Shown here: one piece after another, positions 52,411 to 64,000 of the stretch
Position numbering within the stretch: position 1 is the first letter of the stretch
Layout: every line of letters begins with the position of its first letter
Source: Nymphaea colorata
Lineage: Eukaryota; Streptophyta; Magnoliopsida; Nymphaeales; Nymphaeaceae
Length of the DNA stretch: 64,000 bases
Reading direction: 5' to 3'
NCBI RefSeq assembly: GCF_008831285.2
Contig: NC_045141.1
Span: 20,146,848-20,210,847 of the forward strand
Notes under the pieces: generated by a model
The model's input: the letters and a program-made list of their open reading frames with translations, nothing else
Database searches by the model: none
What the model was told of the DNA's origin: nothing
Position numbers and translations under genes: made by a program

Positions 52411-52828
52411 TCTTGTTTAGCACGAATGGAGGCAGGAAAAGGTCCAAGAAGGCCGGAAACGAGAAAGGCCATGACTGGACTTCTTTGTCTAATTTGCGGG
52501 CACATCGAGGAGATCTCTGCTCCTCTCTGCATGAGCTGACCATTGACCTCAACGACGTTGCTGGTTGAAATTTTTCTCACAAGGAAGGCGTGACAGTGAA
52601 CCATGCATGCAAATAGCTTCCCTTGTTTAGCATTAATGGAGACAGGAAAAGGTCCAAGAAAGCCGGAAACGAGAAAGGCCACGACTGGACTTCTTTGTCT
52701 AATTTGCGGCCACATCGAGCAAATCTCTGCTCCTCTCTGCATGCATGAGCTGACCATTGACCTCAACGACGTTGCTGGTTGAAATCTCTCACAAGGAAGG
52801 CGTCACAGTGAACCATGCATACAAATAG
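52411..52828 (+). repeat. 210-bp tandem duplication carrying a small ORF in each copy
   Basis: Copy 1 (from 52411) and copy 2 (from 52621) are about 93% alike. They share the CTTGTTTAGCA start and the GGAAGGCGT-ACAGTGAACCATGCAT end. Each contains an ORF beginning ME(A/T)GKGPR(R/K)PETRKA and including GLLCLICGH: 37 codons at 52426-52539 and 48 codons at 52636-52782. Copy 2 has an extra CATG that changes the C-terminus. The in-frame differences are mostly amino-acid changing, which argues against selection on the peptide. It is probably a duplicated 3' flanking sequence of the kinase gene. Confidence 0.85.
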
Positions 52829-53744
52829 CACCCATTGATGGCGAAAGTCTTTCGGGCTTCTCTCTTTCTTGTCCCCTGTTTTGGAAAAATTGGTAATGAC
52901 CGTCATCTGATAGGAAAGCAAACATCATCTCAGAAGAAAGAGAGAATTCATGTGGGTGCACCACGGGGTACCATGAGTTAGGAAAGGTACCCGAGTCACG
53001 AGCTTGGGTGAGCTCCATCATACATCCCTTTCATCACCAGACACCAGCTATGTCATAGATTTGGGTACGGGTAGAAGCCTAGAAGGTACCATACCACGAT
53101 GAAGTATAACAAGTTGTACAACTATGGATTTTACATGATGGTTTGTGTATTTGGACAACAAAGACTGAAACAATGTTTTCTATGAACAACTTAGAGAAAA
53201 AAATCAAGCTTTTAACTCCCTTGGAAGACACCATTTTGTTAAACTTGGGTTTACAGAAACTCAATTTCGATCGTCACTTTAACATGCCTCAAATCTCGTT
53301 TCGGAACAAATGAGCAATATGAACATTTGTTGGCACTACTACTATGAACAATGGCCAACAAGTGAACCCCAGTAAGTAAGTTGACAATTTAAAAAGATAT
53401 ATATATATATATATATATATATATTTCTCCATTTCATATTCTTAAAAGCCCTACAAATAAAGCTCATGAAACTTGCCAATACCCAACTCATTTTTTTTTC
53501 TTTTTTTTTTGGCTTCACATTCTTAATAAAAGTGGAAGTAACAAGTCTAAGGTCCCTTTTGATTACCATGGTGATTTCATATCATTGCAAATCTCAGATC
53601 CACATTTTTGAGGTCCGACCTCCTCATCCGATGTCAAATCCACATTTTTTACACTAGCATGGATTTGAGATCCAGGTGGCTGCTGAAATTTACAATTTGA
53701 TAAAACTATGGATTTCAGTTAATATTTTTTAGTGCATTTTAGGC

Positions 53745-53925
53745 GCAAGAGGGGTGGAGCCAAGGTATGGCCCCGCATGGGCCCTAGCTTCACCTCATTT
53801 TTTAAAAAATATTCACATGTAAATTTTTAAAAATTTCACTTGCTATATATAAAAAGTTTTTAAAATATTATTTTAACCCTAGTCAAAATTTAAAAAGCTT
53901 TGGTTCGGCCCTTAAATTTCTGTCT
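53745..53925. repeat. Relic of an interspersed element with GGGGTGGAGCC end
   Basis: It starts AGAGGGGTGGAGCCAAGG, followed by GCCCCGCATGGGCCCTAGC, an A/T-rich middle with AAAATTT blocks, then GGTTCGGCCC. The layout matches a common plant non-autonomous repeat with a 'GGGGCGGAGCC' terminus. The right terminus is decayed, so the boundary is approximate. Confidence 0.4.
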
Positions 53926-54603
53926 CCATCCAAAAAGCACACCAAACTTTGAAAAACTTAAAGTATGTCGAATTATGTTATAAACTAAAAAGTATGACAT
54001 GTAGAAAACGCATCCAACTAACAATGCCGCAAGGTTTAAAAGCCAAACGAGCCACAAAGGTAAATGCCAATCTATGATTGCGGAAGAAGGAGATACACGT
54101 ACACCGCCAAATGTGGAGGAAACAATGGGAATCACGCTAAAAAGGAGCAGGTGAGAGCCATTGCTTTCACGTTTGTCGGTTGCGAAACTTAAAGCGTGTT
54201 GTGGTCTTCGCTTCCTTACGTGCCAAGTTATGAAAAGAGAAAAAAAAGTGAGCTGACTTTGTGTTAAAAAGATCGTGAGACTTTTCTCTTTATGACAAAA
54301 AGTCAAGTTTAGTTGTGCATGGACAAAATTTCGGCGTTTGGTTTCCCCAATGAAACATTTCAATTATATAAACTAATCTTCTTCTCCACCATTGTCATCA
54401 CTGACAAACTTGCCATCAAACGCCGTCATGATAGTTGAATTGGTGTTTCAAGATGGTTGGGTCCAAGCCAATACATGAATCGTCTAGGGCCCAGTGAGCC
54501 GCAATTAGTTGTAATTAGGACACGTTTGATTGCCACGGATGCGGATAATGTGAACGAAGGAAAACTTATCCGAGCTGACCGAAAACCGTTCGAAGATTCT
54601 TGA

Positions 54604-54718
54604 CTTCGTTCTGGAATCCTGTTTTCAGATCCAAAAGAAGTTGAATGATCTACCGAAGTTTCTTTCTAGAACTTTGTTCTGGAATTCCGTTTTCAGATTC
54701 AAAAGAAGTTGAACGATA
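54604..54718. repeat. Tandem duplication, period about 68 bp
   Basis: The block TTCTGGAATCCTGTTTTCAG followed by AT(C/T)CAAAAGAAGTTGAA occurs twice, at about 54609 and 54676, with a few substitutions. Confidence 0.7.
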
Positions 54719-54728
54719 TAAGATTTAC

Positions 54729-55020
54729 GGGGGCATTTGGATGACACGCTCTTCTAACTCAGTTTTGTAAAAGCTATGTTTTATGAAAACCAAGTTTTTG
54801 GATGAGTTTTAAAGACTATGTCTTCCTTGTTTGGACAACACATTCAAAACTTGGATTTTGAATAATCCAAAGGAGACCAGGTCTTTCACTCCCTTTCATA
54901 AAATTAGATTTTGTCGAAAGTGGGTTTTCGTCAAATCCAGTTTTGATGGGACCCAAACACTTCAAAAACCTGGTTTTTGAAAACAAAACCTGATTTTGAA
55001 ATATCATTCATACACCCTCT
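54729..55020. mobile_element. Possible MITE with GGGGGCATTTGGATG-type end
   Basis: The left end GGGGGCATTTGGATGACAC and the inverted right end GAGGGTGTATGAATGATAT match at about 12 of 19 positions. The interior carries several opposing AAAACC(A/T)GGTTTTT-like blocks. 'GRGGGTGTTTGGATG' ends are common on plant MITEs. No clear target duplication is seen, so the call is tentative. Confidence 0.3.
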
Positions 55021-55986
55021 TAAAAACCTAAATACTTCTATTCTACTTTGGATTTTTCCCTACCTCGAAAGCCTGATCCCTCAAGCATGAGATCTCAGTG
55101 GTCCAAACTTGTGGTTAAGCGCCGCCGCTTTTTCAATAACTAAAGTTTGGCCACATTCTTGCGGACGGCTGTCTTGAGCTGATGGGTCACCAACATGGAA
55201 TATAATATCCAATCTCGAGGTTATCAGAATTCTCCACTTGGGATCCAAATAACTTTGATTTGAAAAAAGTGACAAGCAAATGGACCTTGGATCCTAAACC
55301 CGGAATCTGCTTCTTTTTTTTTTTTTTTAATGGGTAGGGGTGATCAGGTGAAGCCAGGTCACTCTTGCACACCTCCTTAAGGAAACCGGTCTGGACCCAC
55401 CGGTTGAACCATGTGGGTCTGGGCTTAGGGTCCAAAACCTTTATCCAATTCTTGTTGGTTTCTTTTTTCTTTGGATAATCATCGAGTCTTTTCTGGATAC
55501 GCTGAACGTGCTGACTCATGCGTTAAACTTTGCGTGCATTCCACCTCTTATCACGAAACACATGGAACAAAAACGTTTGGTTCCAACAATGAAACAATTA
55601 ATATTGTAATTCATGGTACTAACAAAACTGTGGACTTGAGATTTGTAATTTTAAAGCCATAAATCCATGGATATCAAGCCAGAGTGGTGGAAGTACACCC
55701 ATGGATTTGATGATGCAAAGTTTACACATATGTAGTGCAATCCATGCATCTTTCAAGCATGATATTTCAAATCTTTGTTAGAAATCATGAATCTAAAAGC
55801 TTTGAATTGAGACTCTAAGGTTGAGTTTGATAGCATTGGATCTTAAATATGAGGCTGCATAAAAATGTATACTTTGAGAGATTCTTAGCTTAAGTAAATT
55901 GAGGATCTCAGTAGCTCAAATTCGTGCTACATGTTAAAATCATGAATTTAAGATCGGATCGAGAGGAGAGGTCCAATTTAAATTCA

Positions 55987-56034
55987 TGGTATGAAATCCT
56001 AAGCATCTCTGGTATGAAATCCTAAGCATCTCAT
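55987..56034. repeat. 24-bp tandem duplication
   Basis: Two adjacent copies of GGTATGAAATCCTAAGCATC plus TCT(C/A), in intergenic DNA. Confidence 0.8.
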
Positions 56035-57239
56035 ATCACTCTGAAGATCTCAAATTCATGATTAACAATCTTATATAACCTGCAATATAAGAAAAGATTA
56101 GGTTGTTTTTTTCTCTTTCTGCACTTTAAACACGAGTATCTAAACAATTTGTGGCAGCTAAACAAATTGTGGCAACTACACGCTGCCTCGAACGTTGAAC
56201 GAACAAAAATAAATGCATGAAACTTGCTGTGCATTTCATTCACATGAAATAGATCACTTGGTTCGAGCAATCCACTAATGAGTAAAAAACAATGTAATTT
56301 ATTTATTAAATACTATAAACATTTCAATTATTTCAAATACAAATAAAAGAATAAAGTTAACAGCCGATGTAAGCTCATGGGTACCAGCAAACAAACCGAA
56401 TCCCATGACAAACAAAAGAAAGCTGTCAACATTGGTCAAAAGGAAAGGTGGTGATGAATGAGACGATGAATGGTGATCTCTACAACTAAATGTCTCTGTG
56501 GTTTTTCTCAAATTCCGTGATCGATGCATTTCCGCGCCCCCGGGCCATAAAGCCTGCTTCATTGATAAGCGGGCCAGTTCGGTTGATATGATGATTATAA
56601 AGCAAAAGCAGGGTTGGGAGTTTTCTTCCCATCGAATTCATTTCTGAATGAAATGATGGTATTATGTTGTTGATCAATTATCATCTTCAAGCCTCCCTAG
56701 AAGTCCAATGCAAAACAAGCAGTTAGAGCCATTGATTGATAATGGTGAAAACTCAGAAAGCAAATCTGAAAATGGTGGACCATACCCACCCAAAGAAGCA
56801 ACTTCTGATTCATTTTCAAACAATAATTATGAATCTGGATCTGCTTCCCAACAAAAATGATTGTAAATAAATGGACGCAAGAAAAATTCCATAAATCCGC
56901 GTGAGCTGCAGGGTGCAGACGTCAGGCCATGGCCACGAGTCCCGAAGAAGTATCGAATCCTTCCCTTCTTCCTTAACCTTAATAGGAGGCGAGCGTCCAG
57001 GATCGCCTCTTGGTCAATATCGACGGCTCCGAGAGAGAATAAGTCAGGAGGGAATCTGGGTACGAAGCCGAGGGGGTGCGAGCAACGGGGGTTGTAGGAG
57101 GTGCCTCGTCTCGTAAACACCGAGAGATCCGACGGCCTTAGGTGTCGTACCGGACACACGAATCACTTTCAGCCGTTCGATCGGGTAAAGTTTGAGGTGA
57201 CGTTAATTTGAAGACTGATATTCCGTGTGCCAGCCCGTG

Positions 57240-57381
57240 AACAAATTCTCTCTCTCTCTCTCTTGTTCGTCTACATGCGGCGTACCGACTTCGCACGTAT
57301 CTCTTGTACCGGTCTAGTTTCGGTCAAAATTTGTTTTCAAGAAGCTTGATCCTGGGTGGCATAAAGAGAACGGTTAAAATT
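57240..57381 (+). other. Probable non-coding first exon of the OTU gene
   Basis: A CT-rich tract (57247-57262) is followed by a leader ending GGTTAAAATT/GTAAGT at 57381/57382. This is the best donor upstream of the coding exon. The matching acceptor TTGATTGTAG ends at 60029, so the leader intron would be about 2.65 kb. T-rich composition through 57390-57900 supports intron identity. The left limit of the exon is an estimate. Confidence 0.5.
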
Positions 57382-58830
57382 GTAAGTTTTTCTTTTGCAA
57401 TATCGTTTTCTGGTTTTCTTCGAATGTCTTTGGTTTTTTGAATTGGTGGGTGTCTGATGGGCTTTGTTGATACGTTTGATTGGATAATTCGAGTGTCGCA
57501 TGGACGTGTTGGATTTGTGATTACTGGTGATTCGTTACTACCGTGGTGACGATTATGTTTTTCTTTTGGTATGTCTGCTGCTTTTTGAAGTTTCCAATCT
57601 TTGTATTGGTATTTCTGGAGCTTTGAATTTCTGAATTTACTGGCCTTTTGTACTTTCTGAAATTTGGGTGCGTGAGTTAGTCTGTTTGATGCAAGAGTAT
57701 GCGATCGTGGTGGTTCTGTTCTTTGGTGAATTCTTCAACTAGGTAGATTTTCTGGTTTTCGCCTCTGCATGGCTGTTCCAATTGGGTGATTTTAAGTTTC
57801 TTTAACCATCTCATTGCTTATAGCGTGATGATTTCTTTGCATTCTCTTGTTGGTCTTTCTTCTTGGCTTGTTCACGTCGCTGAACCACTGGGTTAATGGC
57901 CATTGGTTTGTATGGAAGAAGAAGAAGGATGGAGATGCCTGATGAGTTCATTGAAATGTAGGATGATTACCGCTTGCGTCTACTAGTCAGAATTCGGTGT
58001 ATTCTCGTTCAAAAATTTAATATTGTTCAGAATCAGCATCTGCTGGACTCTTCTTTGCTTCTTATCATGGATAGTTTCTGGCCTTTCATGGGCTAAAAAT
58101 GGAATTCTAGTAATACATATGGTGTGATAACAAACTGCCCAAGCAACTGGAATTGATTTTCAGCCAAAGATCTTGAAAGATAGTTATTGCACAAATAAAG
58201 GAAAAGTCATGCGGACTTTTTTTCTTTGGCTTTACTAAGCTTGGGAACTTGATGTTCTGTGGTAACTCATGATAAAATTCTTTCACACTGAAAATGCATC
58301 TTACAGTGATCTTGTTTCTTTGTCTGTCTATAATTACATGCCCTCTGAAAGAAAAAGAGAGACTGGATCATGGCTGTTGGCGACAGATAAAGATGCATGA
58401 TACTGCTGCTGCCACATGAAAACGTATAGCTGTATGAACAGAATTACTTGCATTCGAATTCCATATCTATAGAAGGCTTGGAGAACTTTATCATGAGTTT
58501 CTAATGATGAAGATGGTACAAATATCCAAAACTAATCATATAGATGATACAAATATCCCAAATTTAATAAACCTGCATTGATTATGTGAAGATGTTAGAT
58601 TAGCTTAGTTTTATCTTATTTCAGCACGTGCACTTTGTGGGTCTAACTCAAACTAATCTCCATAAAAATGTTTATGGTTGTTGATGAAAGTAATATGATA
58701 ATAAAGATATTATTGATAAAAATCATATTGAGAATGAGCACATTAGCATTTCTAAGATTATACTCATGCTGTACCCTTTTCTGGGAAAGAAAGGAAAAGA
58801 AAATTAAGTACAATTATTTCTGTATGTGTC

Positions 58831-59047
58831 CAGGGGCATAGCCTGAAACTTTCTTTTTTGGGGGGCCAAATAATATTTTTCAAAATTTGTACAAGGGCCG
58901 AATAACAATTTTCAGAATTTTTACATATGCCAAGTTAAAAATTTCAAAAAATATAAGCATAATTTTTTTTCCCTAAAACGTGAGGTGGAGTTTTTTTTTG
59001 GTGGTGGTTGTCGCATGGCCCCTGCCCACCCCTTCCCTCTGCCCTTG
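58831..59047. mobile_element. 217-bp hAT-like MITE with 8-bp target duplication
   Basis: TATGTGTC at 58823-58830 is repeated exactly at 59048-59055. The enclosed element begins CAGGGGCATA and ends CTGCCCTTG; the inverted ends agree at about 8 of 10 positions. The interior is A/T-rich with GGGGGGCC and GGGCCG blocks and codes for nothing. Eight-bp duplications and CAGGGGC ends fit hAT non-autonomous elements. It lies in the OTU leader intron. Confidence 0.65.
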
Positions 59048-60088
59048 TATGTGTCATTGCATTTTTTAGGAATCGTCACTCTCCCTTTGTTTATCCTTAA
59101 TACTGGCACTTTACTCGTATCTCAAAAATTTTTGACAGTGATAACAATAAAAGAAAAAAAATATCAGAGATTTGTGAGTTTCATATTTTTTTGGTTCTTG
59201 TTGAAATAAGTATAAAACTGTTTGTCTAGTAGTAGTTGAAATAATACTAGAATTTGGCTTAACATGCTAGGTTTCCAGTATCGTCCCTAAAGTTGCTGTG
59301 CAAAAACTTAAATTTCCGTAGTGTATCTGGCATGAATGCCAGATGCTGTGCAGGCACCCTCAGGGTTTTTCACGACAATCATATATAGCAGCAAAGTAAC
59401 AGTCATTCGATGCAGGCAATAAGCCTCAATTCAATCACGGACAAGCCTCAATCAACATATCAATGCATAAGATTCTGAAATAAAAGAAAAATCTTTACAT
59501 GATGAAGGCTTTTATACCGAGCATATATTGGAGCTAATCAGCATCAATGTTGAACAAATTAATGATTTTAAAAGGATTTACACATGATAAACATATGAAT
59601 TTGATTGAAACAGCCAATATCTAAACAAAACTGCTTTAGATGACTCATTGTGCTGCTAGCACTGCTGAACTTGATCCGTGTGTCTGCTTCTCCATCAATG
59701 GAGCATACTTTCTTTATTTAGTGCCTAAGACACTTGTGAGTTACTTTAGTCTCAAGTGATTTAACTCTTATCTGCTAACGTGCTTGGGCACATCCACTAA
59801 ACATGGTTGCTGTTTGGCATTTGATCTTGATGTATTTTGTCTGGTAAGCTGGATTCTGGTATCATCCATACTTTGTTTCGTTTCCCTTCTTTCCCTCAAG
59901 TTGAATTATTTGATTAGTACTTCTGGGATGCATTTGTTTCAATCTGGAGTTCAGACTGTGCATCCCTAGTGAATACATGAAGGAAGACTATGGTTTCTGT
60001 TGTTTAGTTATCTTGTTGGTTGATTGTAGAAATCAATTATTTACGGGATCAAGCAACTTCAATTTTGGCTAAACGTAAACAAAAAACA

Positions 60089-62122
60089 ATGGGCACATGC
60101 GAGCCAGATTCAGATGTTGTTCGGTGGGGCCTCCATCTCCTTGATGCTGGTGATAATCATCTATATGATTCAGCGTACTATGCTAGTGCTACTCAGAATG
60201 AACCAACTTGCTATAATGAGGAATTTCCAAGGGGCGACCAGTTTGGCAATCAATATTGCAATGTAGAGAATGATGAAGTGATTGCATATACCCTTCAAGA
60301 AGAGTTCAGACGGCTTGCAGTTGCTGAAGCCTCTGGATCTGGACATTCAGACGAAGAGCATCAGCAGGCATCTATTCTTGCACAAGACTGGCTTGGTCCC
60401 TCAGGTGAGTATTGTAGTAGCAGCTACTATTAGTCTTCTTGTCTATCAGCCAACTAAAAATGTTGAGATATAATTACAAACTGCAGGACCTGATCATGAA
60501 CATGAAGAAGTTGATGACAACTCCCCCAGTTCATGCTCAAGCCCTGATACCACAACATGTGATGAGGAGGAGAGTAGTTATAGTTCTTTGGAGCTAGCAG
60601 ATGAATCCTCGTCATTGGATGGTGAAGTTGGAAAGAGGTTGATTCAAATGATACCCATTCCTGTGAGCGTTCTCTCTCTCTCTCCATATATATTATATAT
60701 ATATATATATATATATCCAGCTGTGCCTAAATCTGCTTTATCTCAGATAACTGGCTGGGACCATGGCATCATTAGCAATGTTATTCTTCTCTATCTAGTT
60801 TAATTTCTTTTGTAAGAACTCAACATCTGTGGGTATATGTTAGATCTGCATGGTAATGTCTAAGAGGGATTAACAGGCAAAATTTATGTACCTTTTAAAT
60901 CAATATTTTTTGAATCAGGTTACATTATGTATTTGGATTTATTTAGCATACATGAAAGTTGGATATTAAGATTTGCAAATAATTTGGAAGTTGCTAGCAA
61001 AAAAACAACTCACAGCAACCAAAACTATGCAAAGCTAGGTTTTAGCACTTGCAGCTTCAACTGGAAAGATCTGCATCATAAAGAAGGGGTGCCTCTTCCT
61101 CTTTTCTTATTGACAGAATGCTTAGTAGTTCTCAGACTCCCTAATTGATGGAGCCATTCAATTACTTTTTCCGTTGAAGGTTGAGGAAATTATTTCATTA
61201 AGCATGCATACGGAACTATTTCGCATTACTTTATTGTTACTTTTCCAGTCTTCCTAAAATATGGTATTAACGAAACTGGCCACTGCGGTTTGTGAACTTC
61301 ACTTTACTCATAAACAATTTCCTGCCTGCTATATTTCACTGACAAGTTATTATGCATGTTAAATCCAGCATGTCCCTAGAATTAATGGAGAAATTCCTTC
61401 AGTGGATGAGGCAACTTCAGACCACCACAGATTGCTAGCCAGGTATGCACGTTAGTAGTCTATTAAGAAAATCTGGGACCAGTTTGGCACCATGCAATGC
61501 ACTAAGCTTTTTGGTTTGCTGGATGCTTGTTTAATAAACAAGCAACAGTTAAGTTTGAGTTAAGGCTCCTTTGTCTGCACGGTTGATCTCCATCCTGTTT
61601 AAGATAATCAAGAGGTTGACAGTCTGGTCTAAATCTTGTTCTAGAGATGATCTACAGTAGTAATGTTTTTTTATGCAAAAATACACTCGGTATCTGGATT
61701 TTTCTTTAAGATGCACGGTTATGGGTTCAGATCCTTTATCTTTCCTGTAAAAATGTTCAGGAAGCTGTTTTTCTGGTTAAATGACTCCATTCAAGATTAC
61801 TGAGGAGCATGAGCATCCCCAACCTCAGTCAAGCTGGTCAGGCTTGGCATGAACTTTAGCCCTCAAGTTTTAAATGAAAATATCTAAGCTATCGAGTTTA
61901 AACTTTTGATGTGCTTAGCTGGAAAACCTTTATAGCATCTTAATGTACTTATGTCATTTTATTTGAATAAGTATTTATTTAACTAATAACCATTTCATTT
62001 GTTTTGCTTATGCTTGACGAGAGGTTTCCATTTAGAGAGATGATAATTTTCTTTTGTTATCATATAGATTGGAGCTGTATGATTTGATTGAACTTAAAGT
62101 TCAAGGCGATGGAAATTGTCAG
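60089..62122 (+). CDS. OTU10-like: OTU-family deubiquitinase, OTU9/OTU10-like (5' coding exons; continues past right edge)
   Basis: Coding exons 60089-60404, 60487-60662, 61369-61442 and 62068-62122 join in phase and give the first 207 residues. The ATG at 60089 opens MGTCEPDSDVVRWGLHLLDA, like the PD-VRWGLH start of the plant OTU9-12 group. It sits 59 nt into an exon whose acceptor ends at 60029. A long acidic, Ser-rich region follows (about 105-160), then the conserved HVPRINGEIPSVDEATSDH. Next comes the start of the OTU domain, LYDLIELKVQGDGNCQ, holding catalytic Asp203 and Cys206. The last exon ends phase 0 at CAG/GTCAGT. The next family block (FR.LSDQ) and the catalytic His are not in 62123-64000, so the last intron exceeds 1.8 kb. 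The group cleaves ubiquitin chains as cysteine proteases; its role in plants is poorly defined. Confidence 0.9.
60693..60717. repeat. (TA)n microsatellite in an OTU intron
   Basis: A short TA tract 30 bp past the 60662 donor, in the intron between the second and third coding exons of the OTU gene. Confidence 0.8.
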
Positions 62123-64000
62123 GTCAGTTGACATGGGTTCATCACAGGAGCTTTTTTCTTTCTTTAAAATATCCAGAATAAAATAGCTCTTAGCATCTTC
62201 TTCCATCTTGACTGAATCATATTGATGTGCACTTTTGTGATTTCTTCTCCCATGAAAATTATTATTTAAGCATGATGGTGCATGACTTCCTGTTGTTTTT
62301 GGTTGAATTGGTTTTAGTTTAGTCAAAACTGGCATGTCTACTTTTTGTTTTGTTACAAAAATCTTTTACCAATTCATTATGTCCTGCATTAGGTCTTGTA
62401 AAAATTTAATCCTAATTAGTCCATCCTTATTACCTGGATGACATCTGAATCTTCATTTGTCCAGCTTGTTCCAGTAAGATAATGGTAGAGTTGCCACAAT
62501 TGCCATTAAGTTCATATGGACCAGCTTATTCCAGTAAGATAATGGTACAAGTGCCACAATTGCCATTTAAGTTCATCTCAGTCACCTGTTTATACATTTC
62601 AACAAATTTTTATTCTCTGTGCAAATGTTCATGGTTTGAGTGCAAAGCGCTGCTAAAAGTGGTTATCATGGAAAACTATCCAAATGTACAGTCACTGGAA
62701 AACCTTAAAAGGCTAATTCTGGAGATACATAGAATGGAATTGATTTTTCTCAAAATATTGAGTGTTATCAGCAACTGACTTCTCTCCTTGAAGGTGTTCA
62801 GCAAGACCTGTTTGCAACTTTGCCTGCCCAGCTGTTACACGTCACTGCAGGAAATAGATACATCATGGAGTTTTCACTATGGGAGTTGGGATGTTGATAT
62901 TGGTGTTTACATTGATTAAGAGAACTCTATGTAAAATATCTTGTAGTCCATTGTGTGTGTGTGCATCAATTTGTGTATATGCATATTTTGATTAAGATTT
63001 ACTATGCAAACAATATATGTGTGTGTGTATGTGTGTATGTGTATATCTGTATGCATGTATGTATGTATATATCTGTATGAATGTATGTATGTACGTGTAT
63101 GTATGTATGGAAAATAATCCTTTATACTACAATGTTACAAACCTCACATGCCTCTTCATAAGGAGAAGATAGAGTGCGACGTGTTCACACAGCAAAGTAT
63201 GAAGCTTATGTGGCATTTATAAGATTGATTTGACACACTGCAATCTTATGCACCCTTGTTAGAAAAGGAGGAGAATGAGAAATTGATGCACTGGCATGAC
63301 ATGGTGTGTCAATAAAGATGTATAAAGGGTTTGTAGGGTTGATTTACTCTCTTGGTATATTTACTTGTTTGTTTGTCTTCTCTTATTATTTTTGTATTGT
63401 TATTTTATTTTCTTTTTCTTTTATAAAAAACTGCATCTTTTTTGTGTTTCTTGTTTTCCTTTTCGTTTTTGTGAGATATCAAACTAGCCACTAGGCAGTC
63501 CAATTTTCAGTAGCTAGCTGTTGGGACTAGCCTAAAAGGTAGTCCTCCTCTTTTTCTCTGTTGCACATAAGGGGCTTATGCCCCTTCATCAAATATGAAA
63601 CTTGGTTACACTTTGTGAAATGATTTTTTTTTATATTCTAGTGAGGTGCATTCTCTTTGTGACATTGAGGTTCTGCTCATTTATGACATGCTTTATTCTG
63701 TGAATATTTTCTTATTTTGGGGGATTTTTGAAGTTATTCTCCAAGCTTGTATACTCGGCTTGATCATTGTAGGTCTGGATGATAATAGTTAATTTTGGGA
63801 CATATGGTTATATAGGTTCACCTGTGTTTGTTATTTCAACATATCTGAATTCATGAATGTGGCTACTGTAGATTCTGTCTGTACAGAAGATGAATATCTT
63901 TCCACTTTGGTACAAGTGAATTATTTGTTAGGTTCATGCAGAATGTTGTTTTTGCCTTTTTGGAGTGCTGTTGCTGCAATCAATGATGTTATAGTCAAAG
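62123..64000 (+). other. Intron of the OTU gene, open at the right edge
   Basis: It begins with a GTCAGT donor. It contains a 60-bp tandem duplication and (TATG/TGTG)n simple repeats at about 62950-63110. No acceptor followed by an OTU-domain continuation is found. Open frames here are not supported as genes. Confidence 0.6.
62461..62580. repeat. 60-bp tandem duplication in the OTU intron
   Basis: Two adjacent 60-bp units, each starting CCAGCTT(G/A)TTCCAGTAAGAT and containing GCCACAATTGCCATT. They differ by a handful of substitutions plus one inserted T in copy 2. Confidence 0.85.

Larger units (their letters stand above)
52829..57239. other. Intergenic spacer between the kinase and the OTU gene
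   Basis: No gene is supported. It holds an (AT)14 tract (53398-53425), several short repeats listed separately, and AT-rich relics. The right end (56880-57240) is GC-richer and contains TGACGT (57197) and repeated CCGTTCGATC-type motifs, as expected for the promoter of the rightward OTU gene. A 110-codon minus-strand frame there is not called. Confidence 0.45.

Noticed and set aside
52411-52828. CRISPR-like or operator-type repeat reading of the duplicated segment
   Set aside because: There are only two long adjacent copies with no spacer structure. It is a simple tandem duplication in a plant genome.
53890-54363. 157-codon minus-strand open frame
   Set aside because: The predicted protein has no recognisable domain. 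It overlaps an AT-rich repeat relic and lacks splice or promoter context.
56827-57159. 110-codon minus-strand frame opposite the OTU promoter
   Set aside because: It lies in a GC-richer promoter region where long frames arise by chance. No homology or start context was recognised.

Overview
This is nuclear genomic DNA of a flowering plant. The genes are split by many GT-AG introns, some 1-3 kb long. The introns and spacers are AT-rich and full of (AT)n, (TC)n and (GT)n microsatellites, short inverted-repeat transposon relics and tRNA-derived SINE sequence. All recognisable proteins belong to land-plant families. The species cannot be fixed from the window. There is no bacterial-style operon, CRISPR array, rRNA gene or intact autonomous transposon.

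Layout. (1) 1-333, minus: first coding exon of an uncharacterised plant protein with an N-terminal hydrophobic segment, running off the left edge. (2) 2305-20068, minus: a complete 14-exon ABC transporter of the ABCG24/ABCG28 type; the joined exons give 1108 aa. (3) 20069-27474: spacer with the transporter's promoter, a short TIR element, an organelle-like stretch and a tandem array of about 250-bp units with tRNA-like promoter boxes. (4) 27475-37697, minus: a complete 9-exon ubiquitin C-terminal hydrolase (UCH3/UCHL3 type, 234 aa) with two E2F-type sites upstream. (5) 37698-46377: repeat-rich spacer with a SINE flanked by an exact 16-bp target duplication. (6) 46378-52015, plus: a complete 4-exon receptor-like cytoplasmic kinase of the PCRK1/PCRK2 type (430 aa), followed by a 210-bp tandem duplication. 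(7) about 57240 to beyond 64000, plus: an OTU-family deubiquitinase with a leader intron. Its coding exons up to the catalytic Asp/Cys motif are present; the rest lies past the right edge.

The genes do not form a pathway. Two (UCH3 and OTU) are deubiquitinases of unrelated families. The kinase-OTU neighbour pair appears to match an Arabidopsis pair on chromosome 5, which suggests conserved gene order. Exon boundaries were set by hand, using splice consensus, reading-frame continuity across junctions and recall of family sequences. I see no convincing new biological system. The items most worth a second look are the tRNA-like tandem array, the fold-back in a UCH3 intron, the PCRK-OTU microsynteny and the duplicated small ORFs behind the kinase.
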